Source: Macquaria australasica
Taxonomy: Eukaryota > Chordata > Actinopteri > Centrarchiformes > Percichthyidae
Reading direction: 5' to 3'
DNA: 64,000 bases
Assembly: GCA_005408345.1 (NCBI GenBank)
Contig: SEMN01000611.1
Span: forward strand, 1-64,000
Below the pieces are notes generated by a model that was given only the letters and a program-made list of their open reading frames with translations, ran no database searches and was not told the origin of the DNA. The position numbers were made by a program, and so were the translations under genes. This document shows, in pieces, positions 43,074 through 58,013 of the stretch; position 1 is the first letter of the stretch; every line of letters begins with the position of its first letter.

Positions 43074-46000
43074 TATAAAATTGTAAATATAGTAAGGAAA
43101 ATGGTAAATGTGTGGGGAAAATAGGGAATAGATAAATGATTAAATGTTTGCAAAGACTGAAAAAAAAGAAAAGCTTTTTGCTTTTTAATCAACTGATAGG
43201 AGGTTATATGTCTTTTTGCTCACCCTTTTAATTATTGAACTAACTGTTATTTATCAATAGAAATATGTAAACTAAACGGCTGTCTTGACAACACATTTGT
43301 TTTTTAGACTAATCACAAACGTTCAATCTATATCTCTACTTATTTTGAAATCGTATAGGGTTAAATGATCAGGTCAGTCTCCACCTCCAGTTATTTATTC
43401 CTCAGGCTTATAGTCAGTATTTCTGGCTTTCAATGGCAGTAGGTAGAATGATACACACTGAAAAGACATAGATAAGTAAGTGAAAGCTTTTCATTGCCTT
43501 ACCACAGTATCTCCAATCTGCTTTCATTGCACCCACAGCTGTCATATTAGTATGATGTATCTTGAGATCTAAAGTTTTTGCTTAATATTTTAAGTTAGCT
43601 CTGTGTTTGAAAGTGTGCCATCTTTTCTTATATCCCCACTAGAGTAGACGATATCCAAAAGATGTTTCACAACAAAGTATGCCTGATAGCGCTTTTAAAG
43701 CAGCTAAAATTGGACTGAATTCACGTTGCAGTGTTTTGCATTGATGTACCAATGAAGACTTAACAAACTCTTGAGATCTAGAGGCAAACTTGTAACCTAT
43801 GTGATACTATATATGTGGCCTTATTTTACAGCTGTTGTTAGTTTATGAAGATCTGAGTTCTTCTTTCAAATGGACGCCCACTCACTTCCTGTGTAGATAA
43901 TGTGGGTTTTTTACAATTGCTATACTTTTCATAAAATTGTATACTGTTACACTGAGAACTGTAATGCACAACTTATGTATCTTCTGGACCCCAGATGCAC
44001 AGTCGAAAACAGTGTGACAGTGTGAGACCCAACATAGATGCGTTTACAGTGCTGTATTTGCACTATACTTTCTCAGTGCTGATTTAGTGTTTTCTCTCCC
44101 AGTTCTCAACAGCTGTCTACATAGGAAATGTATTTTCTGTATGGCTCAGCTCAAGGGTTGCGTATTTGCTGATTTAAAAGAGAAAGGAAAATGTCTACGT
44201 ACAGTACGTGGGTTCAAGTATGCTACATCTGTGAGAGCTGCGTACAGTATATCCCAGCAATGGGAACTCTAAAGTGCTGTGGAGTTGGTAACTCTCATGA
44301 ATTATTGAGTCATTGCCTTGTTTTTTTTAGCCCAGTATCTTTGAAATGCAGATGAATATGAGCTTATTCTTCTTTCGTTCTGCCTTTGCAAATTTGTCCC
44401 AGCTCTTTGGAAGTATTTGAAGATGATTGTAAAATCAAAACGATATACCTGTTATTACATTTGATGTGTCATCATTATATGTCTGCCTCAATAGGGAGCC
44501 TCTAACAAGGTCATATAAATGTCATTAGTCTCCTTCCTGAAACAGGAGAGGTACATCACTGTCTGGATATAGCTGCTGTCGTTCACTGGTTCACTTCCAC
44601 TGCAGCTCGGTGATCATATCATGGTTCATTTGAAGCTCTGTCCGGAAGCAGGCAAACAGACAGCCACTATCAGATTATGGAGCCATTGTCTCCACTCAAA
44701 TATCTCACCGTGGCTGTATGAAATTCAAGGTAGTGCAACTGCTGGGGTGCAGGCAGGTTTGCATTATAAATTACGCACAAGCAAATTTCATATACCTTCT
44801 AAAGGAGGGCTTGAGCTAATTCTAGTTTATTTAAAAGCCTCTCCTACTGCCTTATATTATAGGCAAATTGTTGTGTGTAGTATTTTGATACTTGATTTCT
44901 GTCACAACAGTCTTAGAGGTTTATAGTGACCCACAGTATTCACTCTGCTCTACTTCCTTCCTTATTTCGTCATTCATTATTAGACTTCTGGAACCAGAGG
45001 CTCTGAGTCAATATCAGCTTGTGGCCTCAGGCACAGATGGAGAGGTACTATATGAGCAGCAGAAAATGGAAAAGTGCACTTGTCAGCTAGCATCAAGGTT
45101 TGAGCGATGTGGATTTTTTAAGGTTGATACTAATAGGTCAGTAGGTTGCTAATATCTTTGGTTTGAAGCTGATTTCCAGTATTTTCTGCCAGTTTTTAGT
45201 ATCTTGAAATCCTACCATTTTAATGCCTCAAATATCCAATACAAAACTATTCAGTAATTTTTGTATTCCCAAAATATTTATCATTAATTGTATATATATA
45301 AAGCATTTAGTAATGTTATTCATGTAAGGGACTCAAACTCTTAATAATAATGTTTTTTAGATGTGTAAGCAGCTTCTCAAGGCAGGGTGAGGCAGGTTTA
45401 ACTGCTAATTTTTCTGACTGTAAAGGAAAATCAACAAAGCAAAAATCTAAGACCCAAGATACGACCAAGATGAAACAGTGTCTTTTATTGATTTTATGGT
45501 TATTAACCCAATTATTAACTTGTATAACTGCCTTTCTTTTGATCAACACTTTAGCCTTTTGCAAACATAGTAAAGAAAAACCCCAAATAATGTATCTACA
45601 AAATTCTTGTCACGAAGGATTTTTTTTTTTTAAAGTAGGTTTTCCAAAAAATACAAAAAAAATGAAAGTTAATGGGTTCCATTGGCAAAGCTGTTCACAA
45701 AAGTTTCCATAAAAAATAGTAGCGTACATTTTTACAGAATTTTCAGGAAATCGGCCACAGATAATGCAAATGAATTTCCTATACTACTCTGAGACAAATG
45801 TCAGGTGGCGCTAATTCTCCGGATGGATGCCATTAAACCATTGCAGAAGAAGAGGATGCAACGAGATGACATAATCAAAAGAGCTCCGGTCAAACCTCAA
45901 ACGATGGAAAACCATGTAGAAAATGTGATGGATGTAAGACATTTCTGTTTATTTCAAGTATCAATGTGAGGAAGGTTACAGTCTCCTCATCGCTCCACAC

Positions 46001-48756
46001 AGATCTGCTGCAACTTTTCGTCTCTTCAGTGGAGCTGAAGCTGCAGTGGACGCTTAAGTCACATGCTTAATGTACGTCATGATTTATTGTCTAAGCATGT
46101 TTTCATTGTACTTTTTTGCATTTTTTATCGAAACACCAAGTTTTCCACCTCAGCCAAGCATAAAAACTTTGTTTCGACTTTTTGTCACATTTTTGGAGTT
46201 TCCCTTGGATTTATTTATGCGCAAATTGAAAATGTGTGGATAAAAAGATGTGGATGGAAACACACTCATAGAGGAAAGACATACATGACACATAGAATTA
46301 CTGAGTATTTTATTCCAACACCCTATTATGGCTCTACCTGTTCAGAAATAGAAAATGTTACCAGTGCACGGTTGACTTATTGCCAATATTGACTCTACCA
46401 GCTGTGGTTATGTTAGCGAAGTTGGCTTATGCTTATGCTTTCTGGCTGCTGTCAGATTTTTAATAAATGGCCGACATCGGCCGGGTGTATCTGTCTACCC
46501 TCAGTAAGCAGCTCCCAGGACAGCTGTCTGCCTACAGCTGCTGAGCCAGCAGCAGGTTTCATGTAGGCCTGGAGGCTGCTAGGATTGACCATTGACCATT
46601 AAAAGTACAAAATGATGTTTTAAAATGACATCTGACAGGCAGCTGTTAATATGTTCATATATTAAATGATATGAAGAAAAGAAAGCTAAGAAAATGTTTA
46701 TCATTTACTGTATGAAGCTTTAAACTTTTACTTTATATATGACTAAAAGACATTATTCATTGATTTTCAGCAATACAATTCATATACTTCAACCATATCA
46801 TAGTAAAATGCAGTGCAACACATCAGACATTTGATTTTATAGTTCATAATCACTCTCATGATTATTATCAACATAAAAATGATCTAAAACAGTTTGTAAA
46901 TTGAGATCATGTAGACATTGAGGGGTTATTCAAAAGCAGGTCAGATGTGTTATTGTGTATCTACTCACGCAAACAACCCTCAAACTCACTGAATGAGTTT
47001 GTTCTACAGATGGATTCCTCTGAGTCTGGGAGTCCTTGGAATATAATATCTGTTGTGCAGCTGTGTCAGGACTTGGCTGTTGTAGAAGTCAACCTGGAAT
47101 GACTACTTATTGTCAGGCAAAACGTTTAAAAGGGAGTGAGTGGTGCCTGGTGTAAATTTCCCGTCCACCACTGGAAACACTCAATTCTCTGTAGACACAA
47201 ATGGACATGGGAAGCCAGTGAGGGTTCTCTCCCTTATCGCTGCTGGTACTTCTACTGGTTGGCTATGTTACACCCTCATAGTGAAACTTGTCAATGGCAG
47301 ATGAAAAGAAGGTCAGGATAACAGTAAGATTAGTGTCAAAGACTGCAGTACATAAGGAATTGGGTGTTCCAAATTGGACATAAATGAGGAAAATTGTAAA
47401 ATACATACAGGGATAGATGCTAATATTTGTAAGCGCTGGCCCCATGGGCCACCAAGCCCCTAAATTTGGTGGCCAAAGTATATTTTTGACGGCCCGAATG
47501 TAAAGTTATGTAAAAACAATACAGAAAAGGCAATTAAACGCAACTTAACACAGCCTTCCTTAACTGTGACACTAAAATAATTAATAAATAAAATAAAGAA
47601 AAGACTAACAGAATGAAAAATGTATTTTTATTATTATATATTTAAAGTGAAAACTCAAGTTCTCTGTAAACATATGGTACATATATTCCCTCACAGTCTG
47701 TTCACTGTGTCTGTTCACAGTCACTTCACCTCCATGGCTATGGTGAGTTAGCTAGCTAGCTAGCTCTACTAGTTAAAAGGCGCAAAGGAATCGGGATGTT
47801 TGTGGAACTGTAACGTTGCTTTAACGAAGGCTCGCAGTATAGGGGATAAAACTTGTTGTGGCTATGGGCCATCGGTCCATGGTTAATATCGAACCCTGAG
47901 ATACATCATCTTTTTTTTAATGGGGACTTAACAGTGATACAAATGTAAAGGAAGAATTGACAAATATTATTCTAGTAAGGTAGTAGTTGTGCCATAGCCA
48001 GCTGTTACAGCTGATTGTCTAGATCTAAGAAATTATTGTAAAACCAATATGCAGAGAAATAAATGGGTATTTGTTACAGTCATAGGTTCTAAAAATCATT
48101 GAAAAAGATTGAGAATTCTAAATGAAATGTTGTAGTCAGACTGCGATGTAAAATTTTCAGTTGAGCAGCCTGTTGTGGTTTACAAATAATATTGAAGGGA
48201 AGTTCCTACATGGTAAGCTAAATAATGTTAGGCACCCAGTGAGTTAGTTATGTTAAGCTGTGGCTCTTTAGGATAGTCAAGTACAGCTGCCACAAAATCG
48301 GCTCAGTTCCTGGTTATAACTGTGAGAAAAAAGGTTCTCTCTAAATGTGCAGACAAACTGCGTTGTGCTGACATCTTTCTCACAGTGATCTGCATATCTT
48401 ATTCTTTTACCTACCTAATGGTGCGTCAAAAGTTATCTGGTCAGATATGGCTATAAGGCCTATCTTGTCTCCATTCAAATTAGGGGAGACAAACACGCAT
48501 TGAATAAACACTGCTCTAGTTGTTCATAACTTTAGGTTATTATAAGATGATACTTTCATGAGATAATCACTTCTTTTTCTTGTCATTGTGATATACCATG
48601 TTATTTAGTTTTAACAAGAAGCATTTGTTATTATAGCAAGATAAGTTGGTATTCCTTATAAAAATAATTTTTTTCGTACATCACTATAACCAGTAAAAGA
48701 TTCTGTCGAAGCAAACGTAGCAATTTTTCAAATCAGCAATCAGTCGAATGGAGTGA

Positions 48757-48895
<139 letters not shown>

Positions 48896-50664
48896 ATTTT
48901 AATTCTAACACTACCAAGGCTATTGAGTATCTCAGGGTTGGCATGACCTTGAATTTCTGCAAAATGTCATGTATAGTCATTATTTCTTATATCAGTTTTC
49001 CAGTGCCGAGTCAAACCTACTGGGATTTCCCCAAATCTCAATGCAGAATACCCTCTGACGGAGTACTTTGCTCCAGGGCTAAGGCCTGGTATTCATGCAG
49101 CCTTTGGCTTCCCTTCAGCTGATTAATGACAAATAACACTACCTCTAAGATTCTGTCTCATGTATAGCCCCTTACATTTCAAATCTCCTCAGACAATACT
49201 GTCTACTGTGCTCAGTAATGGCAGAATCTCGCCATGTCTCACACCAAGCATGAAATAAAATCTCATTTGTGTAAATGAGTCATTGACAAAGTGTCTAATA
49301 TGGGCGACAGTGTCTTGTCTTTAGGAATTCATTCTTAGTTCTTAAACTAATCTAAAGCAAACAGTACCAGTTGTTCTTTTGGCCACAATGTTTTAGCATG
49401 AATTCTTCATGAATTCTTTGATAGCAATGGAGGCTTTTCCTTGTGTGACTGTCCTGGTGTTGAGGTCATCTTTGCCAGCACGCACTAAGGTTATCCATGA
49501 ACATTTGATATTTACCCACTTCAGGTAAATAAGTAACTACTCCCAAACTGTTGTCTATTTAACTGCTGTCTGCTGTCTACTTACTCTGAAAGTACTCTGA
49601 AAGTAGAATAATTGTAAAATAGATACAAGTGAACTTCAGCAGGGGACACATTTTCTAATGCTTTGTATTAGAATGAGTGCTGTACTACTTTAATTCCATT
49701 GCCTCAAACTTTTCTATGTCTCGTGGGCGTTTTGACATGAACTTGTCTCGTCTTGTGGGTTTTTTGACACGACTTGCCTCATGGGTGTTTGACTCTGACT
49801 TGTCTCAGTCTGTGACACTAGTCTCGCCTGTTGCAGTGTTTGGTCTCAACCAAGTCCAGCCGACCGAGTCCAGTTAGTGTGTTTCCCATGTAAGAACCAA
49901 GCATCCTGTGTATGTGTAGTTTTATGCACATGTGGAAAGATATACTTTCATATTTAGCTTGTGACATTTTGTAGTTTTGTGGATCCAGTCTTGACTCAAT
50001 CTTGAAACTGCTCGTACTTAGACTTGTGTGCGACTTGTCATCTACGTGGTCTTGACTACAGCCCTAAGTAGGATTAAATCACTTCTAAAGTGTCTATAAA
50101 TATATCTTTTCTTAGAAAATGCTCATCAGAAAGTCAGTTATGTCCAGGTGTGATATGATGGATATGATGCAGTTTATTCAATATTTATTGTAGAATTGTT
50201 GTACACTATTTGTCTATAGGAAGACATGATGATATTTTCTCTGCCCTGACATTTATTCATTCATTTTTAGCCTGAAAATATCCGCATAAAACCGCAGCTC
50301 TCTGCAGCCACAGTCCAGTTCTCTCCAAAAAAGATCAATATCAGCCTTCAAACCATCATAATTCAGACCCTGCCTTGTTGCCCCTGCTCATGAACCAACT
50401 CTCCACGCCCTCCAGCACATTTTAAACATTTATTTTCTCTCAGTTTTTTAAGTCTTACAGTGCAAGCTCAGATTCATAAACCATGCAGCTGGCGGGTGGG
50501 CAGGGAGCTTCATCTACACTGTGAGTGAAACATAAGAGTGAAATCAGAGTGCGTAGTGCTTTCTTTTACAACACTGCTAAGTCTGGTTAGCTGTACACTG
50601 GAAAAGAGGAATGTGTCCTTGTCCCATGGTTCTGTCAGAGGGCCTTTCTCACTCTTTGACGCAC

Positions 50665-50700
50665 ACACACGTCATGCACACACACACACAGGCACACACA
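50665..50700 (+). repeat. imperfect CA microsatellite
   Basis: CACACACACGTCATGCACAC type run, interrupted. Confidence 0.6.
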
Positions 50701-52290
50701 AATAATCTGTGAACACAGTTGCTGTTTTTATTTTGGTTTTGTAAAGGAGGGCACTACGGGGTTGAAAGGATCAGGAACTAAAGTAGATTTGATGTGGCAT
50801 TTAATCTCATGCCCAATTTAATGTGTGCGTGTGTGTTCATTCACTTATTTCAGTCTGTGGGTGGCTGTGCACTAATGTGCTCGGTACTTGTTTGCTGCTG
50901 TTTGCATGTGTGTGTCTTCATGTGTCATCTTCTGTCCAGGGCTTTTACGTGTGTATGTGTGTTCACTGATGACTGAGCCATCTGTGCCTGTAGTACCTTT
51001 GCCAATACAGCGACTGGAGCGGCTCCAGCAGCCAGTGTCCTCCAGCTCCTGCCGTCTGCCCTCACATTCACTTCACTGAGACACGACAGGAAGCTCCTCC
51101 ATCTTGGACCAGCTTCCTGCTCCTTTCTCCCTCCCGCTGCGCTCCAGTAATCCTGCTGGATGACTGGATTGAAATGACTGGGGAGGAAAATAGATTTGAT
51201 GAGACATTTAATTACAGGCCTTATTGGATGTGGATATTGCTGGTGTTAATGAGCGTTTTGTAGAACCAGACAGTATAGGGCTGGTTGTACTCCTCAGTAT
51301 TTATGAATTTCACACCACTGCAATGCATCTTCACATTTTAGTGAATCTTTATTTGTTCTTCCTGCACCCACTATACTCTGTAGTAGTGTGCAGATAGCAC
51401 ACCACATATCCAAATGCAGCAGAGCAAACATCAGTGTGAAAAAAAAAACACAACTAGAATCTGCTGTTTTCTGACACTCAGGATGACCAAGCTGATAGAG
51501 AGATAAAACACAGCTCCTACGTGACTGCGCTTCAATTCTAATGTTACAAGATATCTAATCTGCAGCTACATGTAAAGCCGAGGGCCGTTTCTTGAGAGGA
51601 AAAGCAGCTCAGCCTTTCATGGAGAGGTAACTAGTGCATTCTGGATCAGGCCAAAGGCTTTTATATGCAGAGAGACCATTAGACGTAGCATTCATACTGA
51701 GAAAGTGCATCACTGCAAGAGAAGAAGTTATCCTTTCCAATTAGTTATCCAGTAATGTACACAAGGTATTGATAATTTTAAATTTTACTCATGTTTTTCA
51801 GGAATCAATACTTTGGGCTTAAGAGAAAGGCAACAAGAAAGCTTTAAAAATAGAACTGACTCCACCTATAGTAATAGTTATCATATTTATTATTATCCTA
51901 AGTTACAGCATACCATGGTCTTGTTGCTTATTAGTAAAAGCCTTTTAGATTGACCTAAGTATAATGTTTCATGTTCTCTTTTGGCATGAAAATAGACCGA
52001 CTGAAAGATATTGACTGACTGGCAGGAAGTATCATCGATTGAAAGCTTCAGCCTTTCCTTCAAACCCTCAAAAACCACCACTGCTAAATGTCACATCAGC
52101 ATCTGTCCTTAAACTTATTTTCTATATTTATTTTTAATTTTGCATAATTTCCCATGCAAGTGTGTGTCATTCCAGACTAAAACAGCATCTACTTCATCAT
52201 AAAGAACATTTAAATCAGTACAGAGACAGTACTTCAAATTTAAAGCCATCAATGTGATTGGAGGGCAGCAGGCTGAACAAGGTGTTTCTT

Positions 52291-52440
52291 TAGGCAAGGC
52301 AAGGCAGCTTTATTTATATAGCACATTTTAAACACAGGCAGTTCAAAGTGATTTCTATAGGCAAAGAAAAGCATTAGAATGACATTCAAAACAATAAGAA
52401 TAAAATCAATTAAGATAACTTAATCATAACAGATACTTTT
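52291..52440 (+). repeat. LINE 3'-end type dispersed repeat
   Basis: GGCAAGGCAAGGCAGCTTTA followed by TTTATATAGCACATTTTAAA, CACAGGCAGTTCAAAGTG and an A-rich tail with AATAAGAATAAAATC. This layout is a very common fish LINE 3' end. Confidence 0.65.
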
Positions 52441-55400
52441 GCCACCCCCATTTTTATGTCTCATCTCTAAACAATTATTATAGTGTACATGATGATGTTG
52501 ACATGATGATTTTTCCACTGGCCTTGAAAAAGCATTTTATACTAGGATGCAGAATTGACAAGAAACAATAAATCAACTATAGCAAAACTGGAAAAAGCCA
52601 AAATTGAGAATCTATTGTTTATTTGGTAAAGAGTATGAATGTGATAAATATGTTCAAAATAAGAGATCACTCTGTGCACAGATAAGATTTGGCATATTGC
52701 CACTACATATTGAAACTGGAAGATATAGTAGATAGATAAATGTTTATTATAGATTGTACATTATTTATTTATTAACTGATTTAGCTTGTGATATGTGTTT
52801 TCCTTTTGTCATTCCAATAACTTAATACATGTACTGTCAAATGCAAATAATTAGTTTTAAACTGTTTTTTTAAAATAATTTTCTCCTTGTATCTTTGTCA
52901 TAATATCATCTCTTTCAAATGGTAGATCTCTCAATATTGAAAACAAAAGTTCTGTTGCATGTGGCACATGGGCCTTGTACATATTGTTCTACTCTGCTGT
53001 GACATTAATGTCTTTCATTGAGCACATTTAGCATGTTATAGTTTGTGCATGTGCTTCCATATGTTGTGTGGGATGAGAACGATTGTGTTTAGCGCTCCAG
53101 TTAATAGGAGATAGCACTGTTAAATGGTTTACTCTTGTACAGAGGCCTGTTAGTCAAAAAAATTATAATGGTTTGGTATGTGAAATGTAAATTATTGAAC
53201 AGGGGAGGATTTCTGTCCGGCTTTCCGGTGCAACAAAAAAATGTCATCAAATATATTTTTCACTAGCACAAGACAATCAGTACAGAAAATACACCTGTTC
53301 CTGAAAGGTGACAACTTGTCCTGGTCTCCCCTACACAGAATTACTGCACTTCATTTTGAGGTGGCAAAGTTTATGCTCTGCAACTTTATTAATATATTAT
53401 GTTAATGTATGATAAAGGGCCAGCATTTAACTGGTTCATTGATGAGAACCATAATCTTCAGTCTCCACTGTTTTCTGTGATATCTGAGGAGCATGAGTCT
53501 TGCAGTGTGTACAGCCTTTTTATAAACGGTTAAGGTTTCTTGTTAATTATGTGATGAACCTCCAGTCTGGTTTTCTTCCATTTTCTTTCAAGTGCTGTTT
53601 GTGATCTCTTCAGTGCTTGAACAGAGTTGTTAAACTGTGGTGGTGTTCTGTCACGCAACCACAGCCTGTTCATTTGGTTATTCATGGTGTGAACAACTGA
53701 ACCTATTCACCTATGTGAACCTGTGCAGTGGATTAAATGAGATAATAGATTCAGAGAACTTAACGCTGCATCAATCCATTCTTTTTACAGTAACACCAAA
53801 TAAAATATACATATATACATAATAATAATGTGAAAGGGGTCACTCACAATGATGAACCCTGAGAGAATTATCACCCAACTCTACAGCCCCGCACAGCTTT
53901 TCATCCCCTTTTGGCTTATTGTCTTTGGTTATATAGCCCTAGAATTTACAGCATTGTTAAATATCACCACTGTTTGACACAGTTTGCAGCAAAGAAAAGC
54001 CTAGATTAGCCTAACCCTCTGTACACTACCAGCCCGGCACCAGACGGCAAAGTTAGCAACCAGCTGGTGACGAAATTGTTTCAGTAATGGAGGTACACAT
54101 TGACAGATTCTTTATAGCAGTAGTAGACCTCACAGTGATGACAGAAATGCGACTATCTGCTGGCCAGTAATGAAGGCCAGAGAGAAATGTGGCTGGTAGT
54201 TCAATGCCAAGCTTTTAACAGTGCAATATGAATGAGATTGTTCTGCTTTCCATTAGTGTCTCTGTGTGTGTGAACTACTTTATCTGTGTATGAATGAATG
54301 TGTGTTCATAATTGGACTCGAATCAGTGAGTGAATAAGTTGTCTTAACACTGAACACTCTCTGTGGGTTTGGGCGGCTGGAGTGTCTGTAGTCTTTCTCC
54401 AGCAAGGACCAATTAGGATTAATGAGTTGGGAGGACAAACAGCACAGAAATGAGTTGTGGAGAAAGATGATTATTGTTTCCCTGAAGACATCAGCAAAAG
54501 GCTTTAAACCCAGAGTTCATTTTCACCATCAATAACAAACAGGCTGAATCTCCTCTTATTACTGAGCAGATTAGAGTTTTAGCTCTACAAACATTTCCTG
54601 GAGGCAGAGCTGGCCCAGAAGCACGAGTCATTTCACTGCAGAGCCAAAGCTTAACTCCGTTCAAGCTTTCTCGAATAAGACCATGGTTAAAACATTTGTA
54701 CAATATAATGTGTTACAATACAAGAGCCCTGCAGTAAATACCACCTCAGTGAAGCTTATAATTATAAAGTCTGTTTTTGCTAAGAATATGCCAGGTTTCA
54801 ATTCTGGGTAATAAACAATATAAAGTGGTTAGGATATTGCAGAGCCAGAGTCTTACTGCCAATTTTGTATGGAGCCTGAAAGTGGTCAATATTAAATAAA
54901 TAAGTTATTATGAAATAAATCGTCAAATGAATAAAGTGTGTAAAAGTGATGAGTCAGTGTTAGCTAGCTAGCTGTTGACTTGAGCGACCACAGAGAGACA
55001 GACGGTCTTTTTGCTCACACAGAGGTGTGTGTTTTTCTCTGAGGAACATCTTTACAATCAAAACGCTGCCATGGTAACTCGACGAGCAGGTTTGCCGGCT
55101 ATGAAGGTAGCATGTGAAGTGTTTTTAACCTAAACAAAAGGAGAAATTAGTTACTCTGTCTATGTACTGTGCCTCTAGTTGGTTGATTCAGAATTACTTT
55201 GACATTGTTGTTGCTAACAGGAGCTAACTAGCTAAATTTTAAAACAACTTTATTTACAAGAAGGACATATAGTAGAGAGCACAAACCTTGTACAATGCAG
55301 GGGAGTCCATTAAGTCAATTGAAGTCCTTTAAATAAAGTTTATGTTAAAATTTTAATTAAATTAAACTCACTTAAAATATTAAATGTCTTCTTAGCTTTC

Positions 55401-55554
55401 TTGTTCTTCATGTCTTCAATTAAGGTGCCACGGTGTTTCAGTTCAACAAAATAAAATAATGAAAACAGGGTCTGGATCCGGTCCATTTAGATTTGTGGAT
55501 GTGGAAATCTGGAACGATAATTCTTAAAAATAAATTAATTAATTTAAAAAAAAA

Positions 55555-55618
55555 AAAATATGTATATGTGTATATATATATGTGTGTGTGTGTATATGTA
55601 TATATATATATGTATATA
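55555..55618 (+). repeat. TA/TG-rich microsatellite
   Basis: TATGTATATGTGTATATATA-type run following a run of A. Confidence 0.75.
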
Positions 55619-57642
55619 ACAAGGATGTTTTAGTGATTTATTAAATAATTTCACAATTTATTGGTTCATTTATATATTTTATACAATTTATTAAATGCAG
55701 AAATGCACAGTCATTTGAATGCATCCATGATTTAATTATTTAATTTGTTCATAGTGCTTTATGGTGTTAGAGTGACTGCTAACATCCCAGCCAATGAATG
55801 CTGTCAAGGAGGCAAAGAAAAACAATTGTGGAGAAAACCCTGCATATTTAAAATTGGCATGAGTTGCATAAAATATAAGCCAACAGCAGTTTAAATCCAA
55901 AAATATCTTTATGGGGATTTGGCCTGATCTTAAGTAACCAGTTTGAGCTGGAGTGTAGTGTATATGTGTGTGCTTTTGCCTGGCTGGAGACTCCCTGGAA
56001 CAATGTACAGTAACACAGGAAAAAGATTATCAGTTCTATTATTGTGAGGACGGAAGTTTGTATCCCCATCCGCCATGCACACACATCACAATGCTGGCTC
56101 AGTATAGAAACAAAGTCTCTGAGAACAAACACACTTCTGCCAATACAACCAGAGCTACTAAAGCAGCTTAGGAGCAACTTTGAAAAACCACCCATTCACC
56201 ACACTTTGGAACACACTACACAGACTGCTTTCAGGCATCTCTTCTCTGCTGGTATTTTAAGCAGCATGTTGGGCTGAAAGCAGGGATGTAGTGTAGTGAA
56301 CAGTAAATATATTTCAATTCAGTTTGTATTTGTAGAGTAGAGCCTAGTCAACCTTTTTGTCTGACATATATCTTTATAATTAATAATATAAAACATAAGC
56401 TCTATAAGGAGAAGATGCTTTTTCCAAAAAGTATATATTACATTAGGCTACATGAAGTGCTGACCCAGTTTACAAATTTGTATTTTCACATAATTAGCAC
56501 AAACTTGTCACCAGACCTATTTTTTTAATTTTTAGCTCAGTTTTTGGGTCCAGGTTTGGTTAAATTATATGAATAGATTTAGGTCACAGTAAGTTATTTT
56601 GGTGGAAGTTACACTCTGTTGTTGTTTTAAAACTCACTCGTGACCTGTGATTATCTTCAAAGCAGTATAAGCTGGGAGGAAAAAGTACAAATTCCCTGTG
56701 AGATCGGGTTGAAAAATGACTTTAAGCCTTTATTTAGAGCAACTTTAGGGTTGCCAGACTGAAAAATGCTGCTGAGTCATTGATAAAGTGTAGTCATTAA
56801 TGGGTTATGGGTTTCTCACTTTCTAATAAGCCAACAGCAAAAATGAGTCATCTGGTATGGTCATATGGTATCAAAAGTCATCTGGTATTCTAAATGTCAA
56901 TAAGTCATAAAGGATTCTTATAATAATTCCTTCAGTCTGCAGTTTGTGGATTTTGGTCCAGATGGTCTGCAACACTTTTTCAGAAACTAAGGGCCAGGTT
57001 ATTAACTGGTTTGTGCGACATGCTGTCCAGTCACGTTGGAAATCAAAAGGGTAAAAGAAAAAAGCGGCCATCGTAGAGAGAGAGGTGATGCGATAATGTT
57101 TAAATATGGGGATAACGGTGCACATTTTCAGGTATGATAGTGTTGCACTGGGTTTTACATCTGAAAAGTGACAGAAATAGTTGTGTAAAAATGGAAAAAG
57201 AGAGCTTGAGAGAGAAGTTCAAACCCTGACTCCTTTCTCACCTCTGCACATCTGGCCAATCACAGTAAAGTGAAGTGAGTGTGAATGGTGGATTCAGAAA
57301 GTTACAGAAATGCTTGGAGGGGGTTTCCAAAGCTATTCGACCAACCAACAAGCAGATGGAGCATACTGGCTCCTTAAGTGGTCAAATGCTCTTGGTTAAT
57401 AACTGATTTATAAAGCTTTAGTAAATTAATTATTAACCATTAATAAAGTAACTACTTGCAACTTATAAAGCCTTTATAATGTAGGGCATATTAGAAAATG
57501 GTAACTTAAATTGTTTATGGCAATTTAAACATGAATTGTAGACACTAGTTTTATTATATATTAGATCTGTGGTAGGAAACAAGAAAGATCAAAATTGTGC
57601 TACACAAAATCTTTTGTTTTGTTTATTTTTCTGGCTTTTGCC

Positions 57643-57665
57643 TATTTATTTATTTATTTATTTTT
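57643..57665 (+). repeat. TTTA microsatellite
   Basis: About five TTTA units. Confidence 0.6.
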
Positions 57666-57985
57666 ACTGGACAGCTTGTGAAATACCTCTTCAGGCCTTT
57701 AAAATGAATTAAATGAAATAATCTGAGAGGGCAAAATCTCTCTTTGATTAAACTGCTTACAGCTCATGCACACATGCAGCTTTGCGCTATGTTAAGGCCA
57801 CAGTATAAGATCATTACCTCTCTTCCTCTGTGTGTCAGTGTAAACACAGACGAGAAAAATGCTGTGGTTTTATCCCTGTGAATACTGTGGTGACCTGCCT
57901 TATGAATCTGTTTCCGTTCACGTGTATATAGGTCTTGGTTATGTGTTCATGTATCGACAGTGTGTGTGTCTCTTTGCAAACAGGT

Positions 57986-58013
57986 CTGTGTGTGTGTGTG
58001 TGTGTGTGTGTGT
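57986..58013 (+). repeat. TG microsatellite
   Basis: About 14 uninterrupted GT units; a second shorter run lies at 58121-58140. Confidence 0.9.

Noticed and set aside
45350..45712. 120-codon plus frame in UBASH3B intron 1
   Set aside because: Composition shifts from polar to poly-Phe/Lys-rich through A/T runs; no splice sites or motifs.
46063..46392. 109-codon plus frame
   Set aside because: Hydrophobic, Tyr/Phe/His-rich reading of AT-rich DNA with no motif; does not match the second UBASH3B exon.
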